The notes beneath the pieces were generated by a model. It worked only from the letters and a program-made list of their open reading frames with translations. It ran no database searches and was not told the origin of the DNA. 64,000 bases of DNA from Pomphorhynchus laevis (Eukaryota > Acanthocephala > Palaeacanthocephala > Echinorhynchida > Pomphorhynchidae), in NCBI GenBank assembly GCA_012934845.2, contig WNNJ02000277.1:62001-126000 (forward strand), given 5' to 3'. The translations under genes were made by a program, and so were the position numbers. Of this stretch, positions 46,340 through 57,640 are shown in pieces (the stretch's first letter is position 1; every line of letters starts with the position of its first letter).

Positions 46340-46825
46340 AGAGACCAAATGGGCCACTTTAGTACCATGGGACTGTGGACGTCTACTAGTATGGGACAAT
46401 ACTTGCGTGAACACCCTAGCTCCGTCTCACGTAGATTGTTCTGCAGCACGTGCTGGAGTTCTGGCCACGGAAGCCGAACGCAGGAAACGGATCAAATATA
46501 CATGTCTGGATCCTTCATTTTGCAGCTTCGTCCCAGTAGCTGTCGAGTCAATAGGCGCCTTAGGATGTGAAGCCACAGCCCTCTTGGAAACAGATCAAAT
46601 ATACATGTCTGGATCCTTCATTTTGCAGCTTCGTCCCAGTAGCTGTCGAGTCAATCGGCGCCATAGGATGTGAAGCCACAGCCCTCTTTGAACTAATTGG
46701 GAAACGACGAAGGCTAGCTACAAATGACGCCCAGGCAAAATCCCATTTCCTACAGCGCACAAGTGCTGCAATTCAGCGGGGGAATTCAGCATGCGTCAGG
46801 GAGAGTCTTATGCAATCTTGATTTC
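46340..46825 (+). mobile_element. LINE C-terminal fragment with a ~103-bp internal duplication
   Basis: Reads DTLAPSH-like sequence, AEAERRKR-type helix, SFVPVAVESIGALGCEA, then RTSAAIQRGNSACVRESL. These are the last blocks of the invertebrate LINE protein also seen at 24.2-24.5 kb (WD.T.DT.APS; F.P.A.ET.G; QR.S.AIQRGN). The segment gatcaaatatacatgtctgg through agccacagccctctt occurs twice in tandem (from about 46489 and 46592). No RT part nearby. Confidence 0.7.
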
Positions 46826-47114
46826 GAAGCCCAATGATCCCCTACTTTTTATTAAACGTTATCTAAGTAGTAATATGGGGCCCATTTGCGGGCAACACAT
46901 TCAATTGTATTTAAATTATATGAAAAAATCTTTAAACATGAAAATTAAGAAAGGAGATGAAGCATCATTTTTACGATGAGAACGCTGCCCACAGTTTGAG
47001 GAAAATGTCGGAACAGGAAGAAAATAGTCACATGAATAAATATTTATGGAGATTATGCGGGATTCAGTAAGGATAGGAAGATGCAAATAAAAGTAATTAA
47101 TATAGGAATACTTC

Positions 47115-47525
47115 GATCAAACAGTACAGGTTTATTAAAGTGGTTACTGTGGATATCCATCGACTTACAAGTCCACTAAATTACAAATTTACAGTTTTAC
47201 AACAACAAATATGAAAACAAACAAAGAGCGAAAGTATGATCATGTCAATAGGTTGATGTTGATGTGTGGAAGATTTTAATAATCGTAATAGTATCAATCG
47301 TGGATTTTCAACGACCGAACACATTTGCTTATAATTACTTATAATGGTGAGTACAGTACAGGTTTATTAAAGTTGTTATTGTGGATATTTGCATCCACTT
47401 ACGAGTCCATTAAATTGCAAATTTACAATTTTACAAAGTGCAAAATGAAAACAAAGAAAAACGTATAAAAAACAAAGGGTTCAATGTCAATTGGTTGATG
47501 TTTATGTGTAGGCGAGTTTTAATCA
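47115..47525. repeat. Direct repeat, two ~175-bp copies
   Basis: Copies at about 47119-47290 and 47354-47525 share acaggtttattaaag, gtggatat, acgagtcca-like, aaattacaaatttac and ggttgatgt..atgtgt blocks, period about 235 bp. No ORF. Confidence 0.65.
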
Positions 47526-48009
47526 ATTATTAAGGGACAAAAATAGCCATTATTAAGAGATTTAGCATGACAATTCATCTGTAAGAAATATGATCATTTA
47601 TATCTCCATTACCAGTACTTTCAAAATCGATCGTTTTCACCTTGCTGTGCGTGAAATAAAGCGCAAGAAGGATGATCCATGACTTAAAGTATTCAACCAT
47701 CAAATGACCTGTCTCAGTGATATTCGTATTTCGCAAACGAGCAAGAGTTCTATTAAGTCTTCAATTGTGAATGACTGGCCAGTTAAACCAGATCAGTTAA
47801 CTGATCAGACTTAGTTAACTGATCTAACATAACGAATTTTTCGAAAAATTTTATCGTGCCGTGTAATATGGCATTGCTGTTATTGTAACTTCTACTTCGA
47901 TAATGCTTTATAGCAATTTTCCTTCGGAGATTAACCCAATCATTATGATTTAAATAAGATCAGTTAATTGAGTCCAAATATTTTGTACTGTATAAGTTAA
48001 GCTAATAGT

Positions 48010-48580
48010 TTCTAAATTCTAAAACTTTAATATTTATTTTATTTCATATTTTACAAGTAAACTTTACATTTTTAAATCAAATTTAAATTTTAGTTACTAT
48101 ATCACAGTTAAATTTTTTATTTTTAAATTATATTAAAAATTTTCTATGTTAATTTATAGGAATCAAGAAAAATCAGATACCAAAGGAATTATTTAATATT
48201 TCAATGGCAACTGCCATCATCAGAGAAAAAATAAAATAATCACAGTTTTGTACACAAATATGCTCATGTTCACGTTATTTTAATGTACCAAACTGTAACA
48301 ATTTTCTAGTTTTAGTTTTTTTTTTGAAATGGATAACTTGAATATCTTCAATTAAAATTTTACTTCATATTTTAGTTTAATTATACATTTTAAATCATAT
48401 CTATATTTGTTCATATATCACAGGTAAATTTTATTTTTTAATATTATATTTATATATTAGTTCATATTTTACAAGTAAATTAGACATTTTAAAATTATAT
48501 TTATATTTTAGTTTATGTTATACAAGTAAATTTTTAATTAAACATTACGTATTTGAGTTTATTTTACAGGTAAATTTTAT
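48010..48580. repeat. Degenerate AT-rich tandem repeat (~55-70 bp units)
   Basis: Repeated words ttatatttta, gttcatattttacaagtaaat and cattttaaat occur about six times with irregular spacing. A hairpin with a hammerhead-like core (48223-48199, minus: CTGATGA, TGGCA/TGCCA, then GAAA after two extra bases) lies inside and may be a PLE terminal relic. Confidence 0.5.
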
Positions 48581-48978
48581 ATTAAATTTTAAAGTTTAAA
48601 GCTAGTTTGTTCAGTTTGATTGTAAATCAAAATGTAATGTCTAATTAATCGATTAGTGGATGACAATTTAAAGCTATACAACACTTTATTATGCACAAAA
48701 TGCCGCCGTTGATACCTGCCATTAGTTTAATGTTGAAATATTATCCAATTAACAACGTCAAACGGTGATTTTCCATTAAAAGCGACAGTTTTTGCTGTCG
48801 CTTTCACCAATAAAAACTGTCACAATGCACTGATAAAAGTAAAAAAGGAAACATTTGATTCAAGCGACATTGTATTTGTTTTTTTAACAAAACGGGTATT
48901 ATAATAAAACGACGTATTTTGGTAGTTGCAACGAACATCACTAACAAACTTGACGAGTCTCTTTTTAAAGAGAAATAA

Positions 48979-50538
48979 ATGCTAAACTACAATGATAATG
49001 GCAACAGCAATGCTAATATTTACGAAAATGGAAAACTAGTTCCTTCTATCTACAATGATAAACTGTACAGTGAAAGAATTAGCAAATCTGTTAGCGGACA
49101 ATGGATCCAGCCATTACTCACGGATTATAATAATGACAAATATGATGGATTTAGTAGAACATATGATGATCCTTGTAGTCAGTTGTGGCCCAGTCGCTTA
49201 GGCCAGACGATGGACTACCAATATTACACGAAATCGAATTTATTGCAGCAATCCACAATATCTCGATTACCATATGACTCGGTGGAAAATCAGCAATCGT
49301 CAGTCAGCAAATACAATCCTGTATGGCAGATGAACAGTCTATCATCTGGAAGTGAATTTAATTTGCATTCAAAATCGAATTCATCTACGAAACCACTTAA
49401 CTCCACAGGCCCACAATTTGACAATGTCGAAAATTTCAACTGTACGAAATCCGTCTTGTCGTTTTCTAATCAAATCAGTCAATTGCTACGGTACAAATCA
49501 TGTCAGTCTCAGTCGCTAGAAGAACCACAGCACTCTATGATAGCCAGCAATAGCAAATCGAATGAATTTAGCAATTCTCTGAATGACCATTTGAAAAGTA
49601 AGCTGAACGTTCTAGATGGAAACTATCATTCATCGGCTACTGTCCGTTCAACACCGTCGCCAAGCCAAGCGTCGAAATTTGTGGATAACGCAAAACACGG
49701 TAATGCATACTCATTTGAGAAGAACAGGGCGTGTAACTCGAGTACCAGCGTCGACTGTGGTAATAGTGATCAGCAACCATCTATCATCGATGAACGACGT
49801 AATACAGTTACACCAAATCATCATCAACATATTGAACAACAGTTTTGGCCACAATCAAAGTTGACAGTATTGGATTCAAGTCATAAATCATCTAACGAAA
49901 GCAGCTATATTGATCAACAGTTCGCTGATAACCGACGCCCACAACATTGTGATTCCCATTTATTAACAAGTAGGTACCGTAGAAATAGCATTATTCATTC
50001 AGAAGGAGCTTCTTTAATTTTAGCTAGTTCAGTAGTAAATCCTATGAACACTGAAAGCAATCTTCAATTTAAACCAAGATTTGCACAATTTCAATCTAGG
50101 GCAAATGTATATGCTACTAGCGACATACCGAGCAGTTCATCGAATGCGAGAAATAGTCGCTTTCCTGTTGTTGCTGTTGATAATTACCACCAAACGTTTT
50201 ACACAAATGATGATGCAGCCGATTTATATAATGGCAATGCTGCTAGCAGCCGAAGCGACACTATCATACTAAATGACCAACGACAACATCAGCAAATAAT
50301 GCATTCAACTGTGTCGACAAGAGATCAGTATGAAAGAAAAAAGAAGACTGTAGTTGAACAGATTTCTGAGCGTGTTATAAAGCGACTTGTTCGCTTGGTG
50401 TGTGAGGAGGTTGACGAGGGTACATTCAAACATAGTGTCGCAGTGTCTACTGAAGACGATATTGATATGGAATTTGCTCGTTGTTGTGCATTATTTGCAA
50501 AGTGGGCTCCGTACTTTAAAAATAATCATAGTATTTAA
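48979..50538 (+). CDS. Uncharacterised 519-residue Ser/Asn-rich protein
   Basis: An uninterrupted 520-codon frame, by far the longest intact non-transposon ORF here. Start context is gagaaataaATG, preceded by an AT-rich leader. No signal peptide or membrane segment. Residues 1-450 are low-complexity (Ser, Asn, Gln, Asp, Tyr) and probably disordered; residues 451-519 form a structured-looking block: a basic stretch YERKKKTVVEQISERVIKRL followed by an amphipathic helix (VRLVCEEVDEG), an acidic loop and a second helix (FARCCALFAKWAPYF). The pattern, a disordered body with a short conserved-looking C-terminal helical module, suggests a regulatory or adaptor protein, but I do not recognise the family. 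No retroelement motif is present. It could also be the last exon of a longer gene. AATAAA lies at 50908-50913. Confidence 0.75.
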   Translation: MLNYNDNGNSNANIYENGKLVPSIYNDKLYSERISKSVSGQWIQPLLTDYNNDKYDGFSRTYDDPCSQLWPSRLGQTMDYQYYTKSNLLQQSTISRLPYDSVENQQSSVSKYNPVWQMNSLSSGSEFNLHSKSNSSTKPLNSTGPQFDNVENFNCTKSVLSFSNQISQLLRYKSCQSQSLEEPQHSMIASNSKSNEFSNSLNDHLKSKLNVLDGNYHSSATVRSTPSPSQASKFVDNAKHGNAYSFEKNRACNSSTSVDCGNSDQQPSIIDERRNTVTPNHHQHIEQQFWPQSKLTVLDSSHKSSNESSYIDQQFADNRRPQHCDSHLLTSRYRRNSIIHSEGASLILASSVVNPMNTESNLQFKPRFAQFQSRANVYATSDIPSSSSNARNSRFPVVAVDNYHQTFYTNDDAADLYNGNAASSRSDTIILNDQRQHQQIMHSTVSTRDQYERKKKTVVEQISERVIKRLVRLVCEEVDEGTFKHSVAVSTEDDIDMEFARCCALFAKWAPYFKNNHSI

Positions 50539-50907
50539 TGCACTTAAGTTGTTAACAAGGAAATGACTGATCTTTTGCAAAATATTCGATCGTACATAAT
50601 TTTGTTCGTAAATCACAAACTGTACAGATAATGATATTCCTTCTATCGTACGATGGTTTACACTGAAAAACCTAATATAGTCAACTCTATCATTTATGCT
50701 TTATTTATTATTGCCTGTTTTTACTGCCACACTTACATTACACAATGATCATCAATGCTTTGCAATGCAGTGATTGCATATTATGAACAATATATGTATT
50801 TATATTTAATACGGAACAAGGACACAGTAGATTATTATTGCTGTGTTGCGATGTTTTGCGAATCATCTTATATTATCGTTATATTTATGTTGTTTCATAT
50901 TTAAATT

Positions 50908-50913
50908 AATAAA
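50908..50913 (+). terminator. Poly(A) signal AATAAA of the 519-residue gene
   Basis: Canonical hexamer 370 bp after the stop codon in an AT-rich 3' UTR-like stretch, followed by a T-rich region. Confidence 0.5.
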
Positions 50914-51044
50914 GAAAAACTTTTAATTTCTCCTGTATGTATATATAGCAAAAGCCATAATCTAAGTGTAAAATAAACAGGCTTAAACATAGTTTTCAAT
51001 CATGGACGGCAAGTATTAATGAGGGAATCATAAGCTACGGATGC

Positions 51045-52445
51045 AATCAAATTTTAATTCTTTGCATAAAATCGCTAAGATAAAAGGCATTGTCAATACT
51101 TTAAATAGTAAAGTTGACTATTTTGCCGGTACTTACCACCAAAGGTCTGACTGAGGTTATATCTGATTACGACTTTTAATAATACTTTTTCGGTTTTGAA
51201 ATATTTAAATATTTCTGCTTGGGTGATTACTTTAAACAGCCCAGGCGGCAATGTTATCAATTTTGACAAGGTTGGGATAATCTTAAATTGGTTTAGATGG
51301 GATAATGCATTGTTGGTTTAGAACAAAGTTAACCATCAAGTAATTACAACCTACTATAAATAAACAAATGGTTTAAAGGTTTGAACTGTTTAATGTTTCT
51401 TTAGAATTGCTTCAAATTCTTGGTAATCATACCTGTTTGGTGTCAAAATATTAAAAACAAATTTTATTCGTCAAAAATATCTTTTAACAAAAATTTTTAT
51501 TCGCAGTTAACACATTTACAAGACCCATCTAATCTCCCATTCATTTACAAGCCCAAGCTAGTCTCCAATTTTTGAACTTTGCAATCTGAAAAATTAATAA
51601 TTATTTATCTAATCGCCTAATGTTCGATTATGAAAAATAAAAAATAAAAATTATGAAATTGAATTATAATTGAATAATTACTTTAGAATAAAATCGCACA
51701 TATTAATTTATTTAATTAAACATTATTAAATGCTAAAGATTGTTTGTTATGCTATATTATTGTTTTACTACACTATTTTGCTTTAAGTAAAAGCTCTTAA
51801 CTAAGATCATATTGTTAGAACTTAAAATACTGTTTTTGATTTTATGTTCAAATATTTTGTATTTCAGATTTCGTAAAACGTTCAATTTTTTAAACGCACA
51901 GATTGTACGTTTATATATTGTACAATTATATATATATATCAATTTTGTAAAATTGATATATGATTGAATTTTCTACTGTCGATAAAACCAGGAGTGAATG
52001 TTATCTCTTTTATGTAAACGAAGAGAAATATTTCAACCATTTCGATAACACATTCTTTGATTTTAACTTAGGCTTTAATACAAAATTCGATTAAAATAAA
52101 AAAATAATTCTATTTTCCGGATGAATACTGAATGTATCCAAACTAATGACAAAATAAAAATAACATTACAAGATTTAACTGGAAGCGTTACGACTCTTGT
52201 TGACAATTATATGATACATATCACCTGACACATGGCACCTTTTACACCTGACGCATGTATCCTGTCAGGTGTAAATGCAAATCAATGATTTTAGGTTGAT
52301 GATTCATTCTTTGCATAAAAACGATAAGATAAAAGGCATTGTCAATACTTTCAATAGTAAAGTTGACTTTATTATCCGGTACTTGCCACTCAAGGTCTGA
52401 TTGAGGTTACATCTGATTACGATTTTTAATAATACCTTACATCAG
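51045..52445. repeat. Direct repeats of ~140 bp flanking ~1.1 kb
   Basis: 51045-51185 and 52300-52440 share ctttgcataaaa, gataaaaggcattgtcaata, agtaaagttgac, ggtacttaccac-like and aaggtctga.tgaggtta, about 85% by eye. The enclosed 51.19-52.29 kb is AT-rich with no recognisable ORF. It may be a tandem duplication or a pair of terminal repeats. Confidence 0.6.
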
Positions 52446-52639
52446 TTATCAAAACATAAGGCCTAGTCAATCCCAATTATTGCTTTCGGGCCTGTTTAAT
52501 TCAATCCACATCATTATTTTATTTTCAGATGGTCGTAAGCGACTGCTGGTCCTCGATTACAGCATGTTCGTTGCAGAGCAGTCTGTGTAATATATGCCGG
52601 CCTTTGTGCACTTGCATATATTGCAAACTGCGTAGTTTG

Positions 52640-54840
52640 CAATAGATGTAACCAAATTTCAACTGATAGTTGAAATTTTTGCTAATTGTTTATAGCTGTA
52701 TGATTGGGCATTAATGTTAAAAACACAGATGTAAAAATATGACCTCACCAATCCCCCACCATGTATACCAGAACAAGAAATATCAACACGCGGTCCCGCG
52801 TCTCTTGTTGTTGTCTCACGCTGAAAGGTCATTGTTGGCGGTACCGGTCTGAGCTCTGACTCAACTGCGACGACGCTAACAGCTTGCTTCATAATCACCG
52901 AGTGAATCTCTGATTACATTGTGGCGTATTGTTGGTAACGCACCCAACTTACAAGACAATACGTGGGCGATAGTACACTCGCTTCCACACAGACACATAC
53001 GAGGTGCATGTTCTGGCGTCCATCCGTAACGGGCTGCAAGGTCATTTTTGAATTCTATAGAGCTTAAAATGAGGTTAATAGTCTTTAACGGTTGACAGTT
53101 CAACCAGGAAGACACTCCTTTATTACATGCATGATTGAGTGCGTTTCTTAAACCATCATCAAGAATCGAATGCAAAAGTTTCCTTTTTCCACTAAGTATT
53201 TACCCTTTCTTAGCTCCAATTATTATACTTGAGATTTTATATTTCTGAGATCTTATGGCTGGATTATCAAAATAATTCATGCTTTTAAAGACTTTAAGCG
53301 AAAACATATATTCGGACTCCGTCGATTCACATGTGCCAATAAATCCCAAATCTCGTTGGTAAAGACATTATCAGTTGATGAGCATTTTCAGCGGTTTTAG
53401 GCCGATAACTCTCGTTCATCTGTAATATGATTAGATAGTGCAGAGAATCAATCTGGATCACAACAGTATGTTTGCTGCATTACAATCCATTTTGATAGTA
53501 GCATGACCATTAATGCATAGTAAGCTACGTGTGCATCTTTGCCAGCGATCATCGTTAATTTCTCTGATACTCCGCATAATATGGAAACTTTCTCTTTAAT
53601 TTTCTTGCTGCAATATTCCTTCGTTCCTATCGGCGCATTGAGAATTTTCAATCCATCTATGAGGACAAACACTCCAGTATTTGCAAACACTGTTTTCGTT
53701 CGACTATAATTATCTCTGTGAACCAATAGCTTGCACTAAACGACATTCGAAAAGTAATCGTAGGCAGGTCAAAGCGTCTGAATATGATCCCATAGTGATT
53801 TTAATTCAAGTACATTCCCGACGCAGTTAGAATCATCGGAATACCATCTATGCATAGAGATGTGCTACATATTGCAACTCTAAAACAAAGGGGGGGGGTG
53901 CTAACGGCAAAGGCAGCCATTGCCAGTGGGTCTCCCTTGTGAAACCTTCATTGGATATAATGTGTTGACCATCCACAATAAGTTCAATCTCCGTGTCATT
54001 GGTGTTAAATTTTGTATCCGAACGCGGGACAACAGTGCTAAATATTATAAAGTACATCCTTCCTATTAATGGTATTAAATGCATTCGAAGTATCAATTGC
54101 CAGCAAACATTTATCGCTCTCTCGATTGAAGTTTTCTCGTAGGGTATTCAATTCCACAGCGCTGTCGATACAACTGTTTTAAGTCACAAATAGATTGCAA
54201 GTCTTTCTGTACGATCTTACATATAGCTTTGCCTATGAATCTCCTTGTCACATCTCCAATACCGACTGGTCTTACCCTATGATTTTTGTTCAGCGGAATC
54301 ATACGGCTAATCTAAAATGCATCCAACAGTTCATCCGGTATTTTTTCTTTGGCCAACCTTCAGGCAAACTTTGCAAGACATTTAGCCATGTTATCAGCTT
54401 CATATCCAACACTGATAAGCATCCTATACCATACTCGTGTGTCTACTCCTGAAGGACCAGCAGCATTCTTGGTAGATGATGCAGCGCTAATTATTGAGCT
54501 GGCATCAATTTCATCGAATACAATTGAGTGACGTGGTAATGATCTTTCAATCGAATTTCGAGTATAACACGTTCGGCCGCGTTACTCGAGCTAGGATAAA
54601 GTTCTTCTTGAATACTTAAAACACTTTTATCCCTAACTATATCGCTGGTACAGTGTATTCCCTCAACAGTAGTTTCACAGTATAACAATCTGAGAGCTCT
54701 TGATATCTGACCATCTTTGACCAAACGAAAGAAACTAGGTACTAAGTCCTGGAAATCATCAACTTATTTTACTCTTGAGTATTTTTTGCTGAGTACCCTC
54801 TCTTTGTATCGAGCTTGCAGGATGCAAGCTTCGTGCAACA
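52640..54840 (-). mobile_element. LINE with RPVGIGDV-type reverse transcriptase and CxCG finger, decayed
   Basis: Minus strand in order: GQISRALRLLYCETT region (54724-54491); RT start IPLNKNHRVRPVGIGDVTRR (54302-54245); a palm region with VDGQHIISNEG (about 53.95 kb); a middle part with LNAPIGTKEYC and SKWIVMQQTY (53726-53448); and a C-terminus with VSSWLNCQPL, RYGWTPEHAP, CLCGSECTIAHVLSC, then RHNVIRD (53175-52876). The block set and order match the RPIGVGEVLRR-type LINE family, of which 20.0-22.6 kb is another copy. Several frame changes; the nuclease-like end after RHN is not readable. A run of nine G at about 53.89 kb sits in it. Confidence 0.75.
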
Positions 54841-54904
54841 AAACTCTTATATCCTCTGAATTCCATAATGATAATCTTCGTTCTAGAGTTTGTTGAACAA
54901 CCTT

Positions 54905-55500
54905 AATTATCCCTCAATATTTCTTGAAGTGTGATTTAATTACTTTAAGTATCTTATTCATATAAACCGAAAGCGGTTTTAATGTACATTTAAAAGCACT
55001 ACATATGAACCAAGATTTTATTAGATTTTTATGAAAGTTTAGATTCCAATATAATATTGGTATAGTTTTTTATCTGATTCAATTTGTATACCCTTTTTAT
55101 TCAATATTGAACAGTGACTTGTAATAATTGTTTCTAAACTTAACTCACTACGTTCATATGTTGGATTTACATTTAAATCATTAGAATTAACTTATTTCGT
55201 CATTATATCATAATAAAGCCTTTTGCATATGAGGACAAATTTATTACTTGCTTTATCAATAGTTGTTATTATATAGTTATGCTTTAATTTAGTAAGTTCA
55301 GTATACATATCTTTATTAATATGTTGCGTTTTTTAATTTTTTTGGATTTTTAAGTTGTTATTATATAAATATGCTTCAATTTAGTAAAAATTAGTAATTT
55401 ATATTAGTAAAAATTTAGTAAGTTATGTATACATATCTTTATTAATTTGATCTTTCCTTTTATAATTGTTTGTTATTTTCATTTTGTTTTAAATTTTATC
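54905..55500 (-). mobile_element. PLE family 2 relic
   Basis: Nucleotide words match 56885-56450 (minus) across the region encoding TKLKDNYIITTIDKAS through LHKNPIKPRF-like sequence. Decayed; no long frame. Confidence 0.7.
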
Positions 55501-55564
55501 AAATATATAATCTTTCAAAATTTAATCATTCGCTATCAAGGTTATTGCGTCAACGCAATAACCT

Positions 55565-55775
55565 TCAGCAACATGCTCAACCCAACTTCACGAGCGCATA
55601 AGTTCGTAAGGCATAAGCGACCATGACGAAATCCTTGTTGTGCCCTAGTAAGGGTTCCTTGTGAATTCAAATGAGCATATAAAAGTCTGTTTATATCCGC
55701 TCAAGGACTTTGCAGATCACAATAGTAAGGCTTATTACACGGTAATTACCGGGACAATTTATGTCCCCATGTAGA
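55565..55775 (-). mobile_element. LINE reverse transcriptase fingers fragment
   Basis: Minus-strand frames read NYRVISLTIVICKVLERI and, after a frame change, HLNSQGTLTRAQQGFRHG, the fingers region of an APE-type LINE RT (NYRPISLTSV..K..E and Q.GFR.G). It is wedged between two PLE family 2 pieces. At its left edge is a 12-bp-arm hairpin aaggttattgcg/cgcaataacctt (55538-55565). Confidence 0.6.
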
Positions 55776-55784
55776 ACAATGATC

Positions 55785-56885
55785 CATTATAGAACAGTGA
55801 CTTGTAATAATTGTTTCAAAACTCAACTCACTACGTTCATATGTTGTGTTTACATTAAAATCATAATAATTAATTTATTTCATTAGTATATCATAATAAA
55901 GCTTTTTGCATATGAAGACAAAGTTATTACTAGCTTTATCAATAGTTGTTATTATATAGTTATCCTTTAATTTAGTAATTTCTGTATACATATCTTTATT
56001 AATTTTATCTTTCATTTTATAATTGTTTGTTATTTTCCTTTTTTTATTACCACCCATTGGAACACCTTTTACTTGTCTAAATATAGATGTCCCTACTTTT
56101 AAATAATTTTGATTTATCAAAATATTTAAGGATTCTATTAATTCAATTTTATCCATATATTTATATTTATTTGATGGTTTAATTTTTGTTAGATAGACGT
56201 TATAATTATTATAACATATATATGTATATCTTTTTCCGAATATAAGATTAATTAATTTTACTAACGCTTCTTTAATATCTACTAAATCTAGATTTGTATA
56301 AAGCGTACTAAAATCGTATGTATTTATATTTTGAAAATTTATTCCTTTTGTCTGTTCAAAAAATTCTTTTGTAGAATTAATACTGAAATAGTGTTTTATA
56401 CCAGTATTAATTTCGATTACCTTGCAATATTTTTTAAAATGTGCTTTAATTACTTTAAGTATTTTATTCATATAGACAGAAAGTGGTTTTAATGTACATT
56501 TAAAAGCACTACATATGAACCTAGGTTTTATTGGATTTTTATGTAATTTTGGATTCCAATATAATATAGGTATAGTTTTATTATCTAATTCAACCTTTAT
56601 ACCCTTTTTATCCATTATAGAACAGTGACTTGTAATAATTGTTTCAAAACTCAACTCACTACGTTCATATGTTGGATTTACATTTAAATCATTAGAATTA
56701 ACCTCTTTCATTAGTATATCATAATAAAGCTTTTTGCATATGAAGACAAAGTTATTACTAGCTTTATCAATAGTTGTTATTATATAGTTATCCTTTAATT
56801 TAGTAAGTTCTTTATACATATCTTTATTAATTTTATCTTTCCTTTAATAATTGTTTGTTATTTTCATTTTTTAATTTTATCAAAT
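55785..56885 (-). mobile_element. PLE family 2: open RT fragment with a head-to-tail junction
   Basis: A 314-codon frame (56819-55875). From the start: IITTIDKASNNF (ADKG-equivalent box), ILYWNPKLHKNPIKPRFI (YWxPKxHK and RPxI-type boxes), YDFSTLYTNLDLVDI, then FRQVKGVPMGGN, directly followed by a second start of the same region (KDNYIITTIDKAS). The join is in frame, which makes a chimeric open frame with no YxDD box. It is the best-preserved copy of this PLE family. Confidence 0.8.
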
Positions 56886-56889
56886 ATAT

Positions 56890-57640
56890 AATTTTTCCAA
56901 ATTTTAATCTTTAATGTATTAAAGCTTCCGCTATTAATCAGCTAACCAATCAAATGGTTCAATTGGAAGGCTTCGTACTGGTGTGACTGGGAGCTCCGAT
57001 CATTTTTTACCTTAAACCATAAGCCTTGAAGAAGTAGAAGATTGAAGTAATCAAATCAGCTAACTGAGTCTAAGTATTAAATATAATTATAAAATAAACA
57101 AAACATAATAATGCTAAATCAAAATTTAATAATTAAATAATAAAATTAATAATTGTTTTAAGATTTTCTATAATTTAAATCAAGTTAAAATAAAAAATTA
57201 GATGTTTTTAAGCTTTTACTATTAACCAGTTTATTAAGAATTCAAATTTTTAAAATATTAAGTTCAACTTGCAGCAATTATATTTTCGAATTTTAGTTAT
57301 TTTAAATTAATTCTAGTTTTATTTCATAATACATTTAATACAATACATATAATACATATGCTTATTAAATCTATCAAAATTAGGCGATTTCTATTTAAAA
57401 CATGTTTTTAAAATTCTTGTTGGTAATAAAATTATGCTATAAATATAGAATTCGAGTTCTTACATTCATGGTGAATAACATAATGAGCCAGGTGGTAATT
57501 ACGTAACCATACCGCCATATGCAAATGGTCGTTCTAAGATAACGATTTTTTTAAATAAACGAAATATTTCTTAAATACAACTGATAAATACCATTAAAAA
57601 AGAAACATGAAAAAAATATGAAAACAATTATAAGTCAGTC
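56890..57640. other. AT-rich stretch without a gene
   Basis: I see no coding block or repeat that I can place. Confidence 0.35.

Noticed and set aside
51045-52445. LTR retrotransposon
   Set aside because: Direct repeats are present, but there is no gag, protease, RT or integrase sequence between them and no primer-binding site that I can see.
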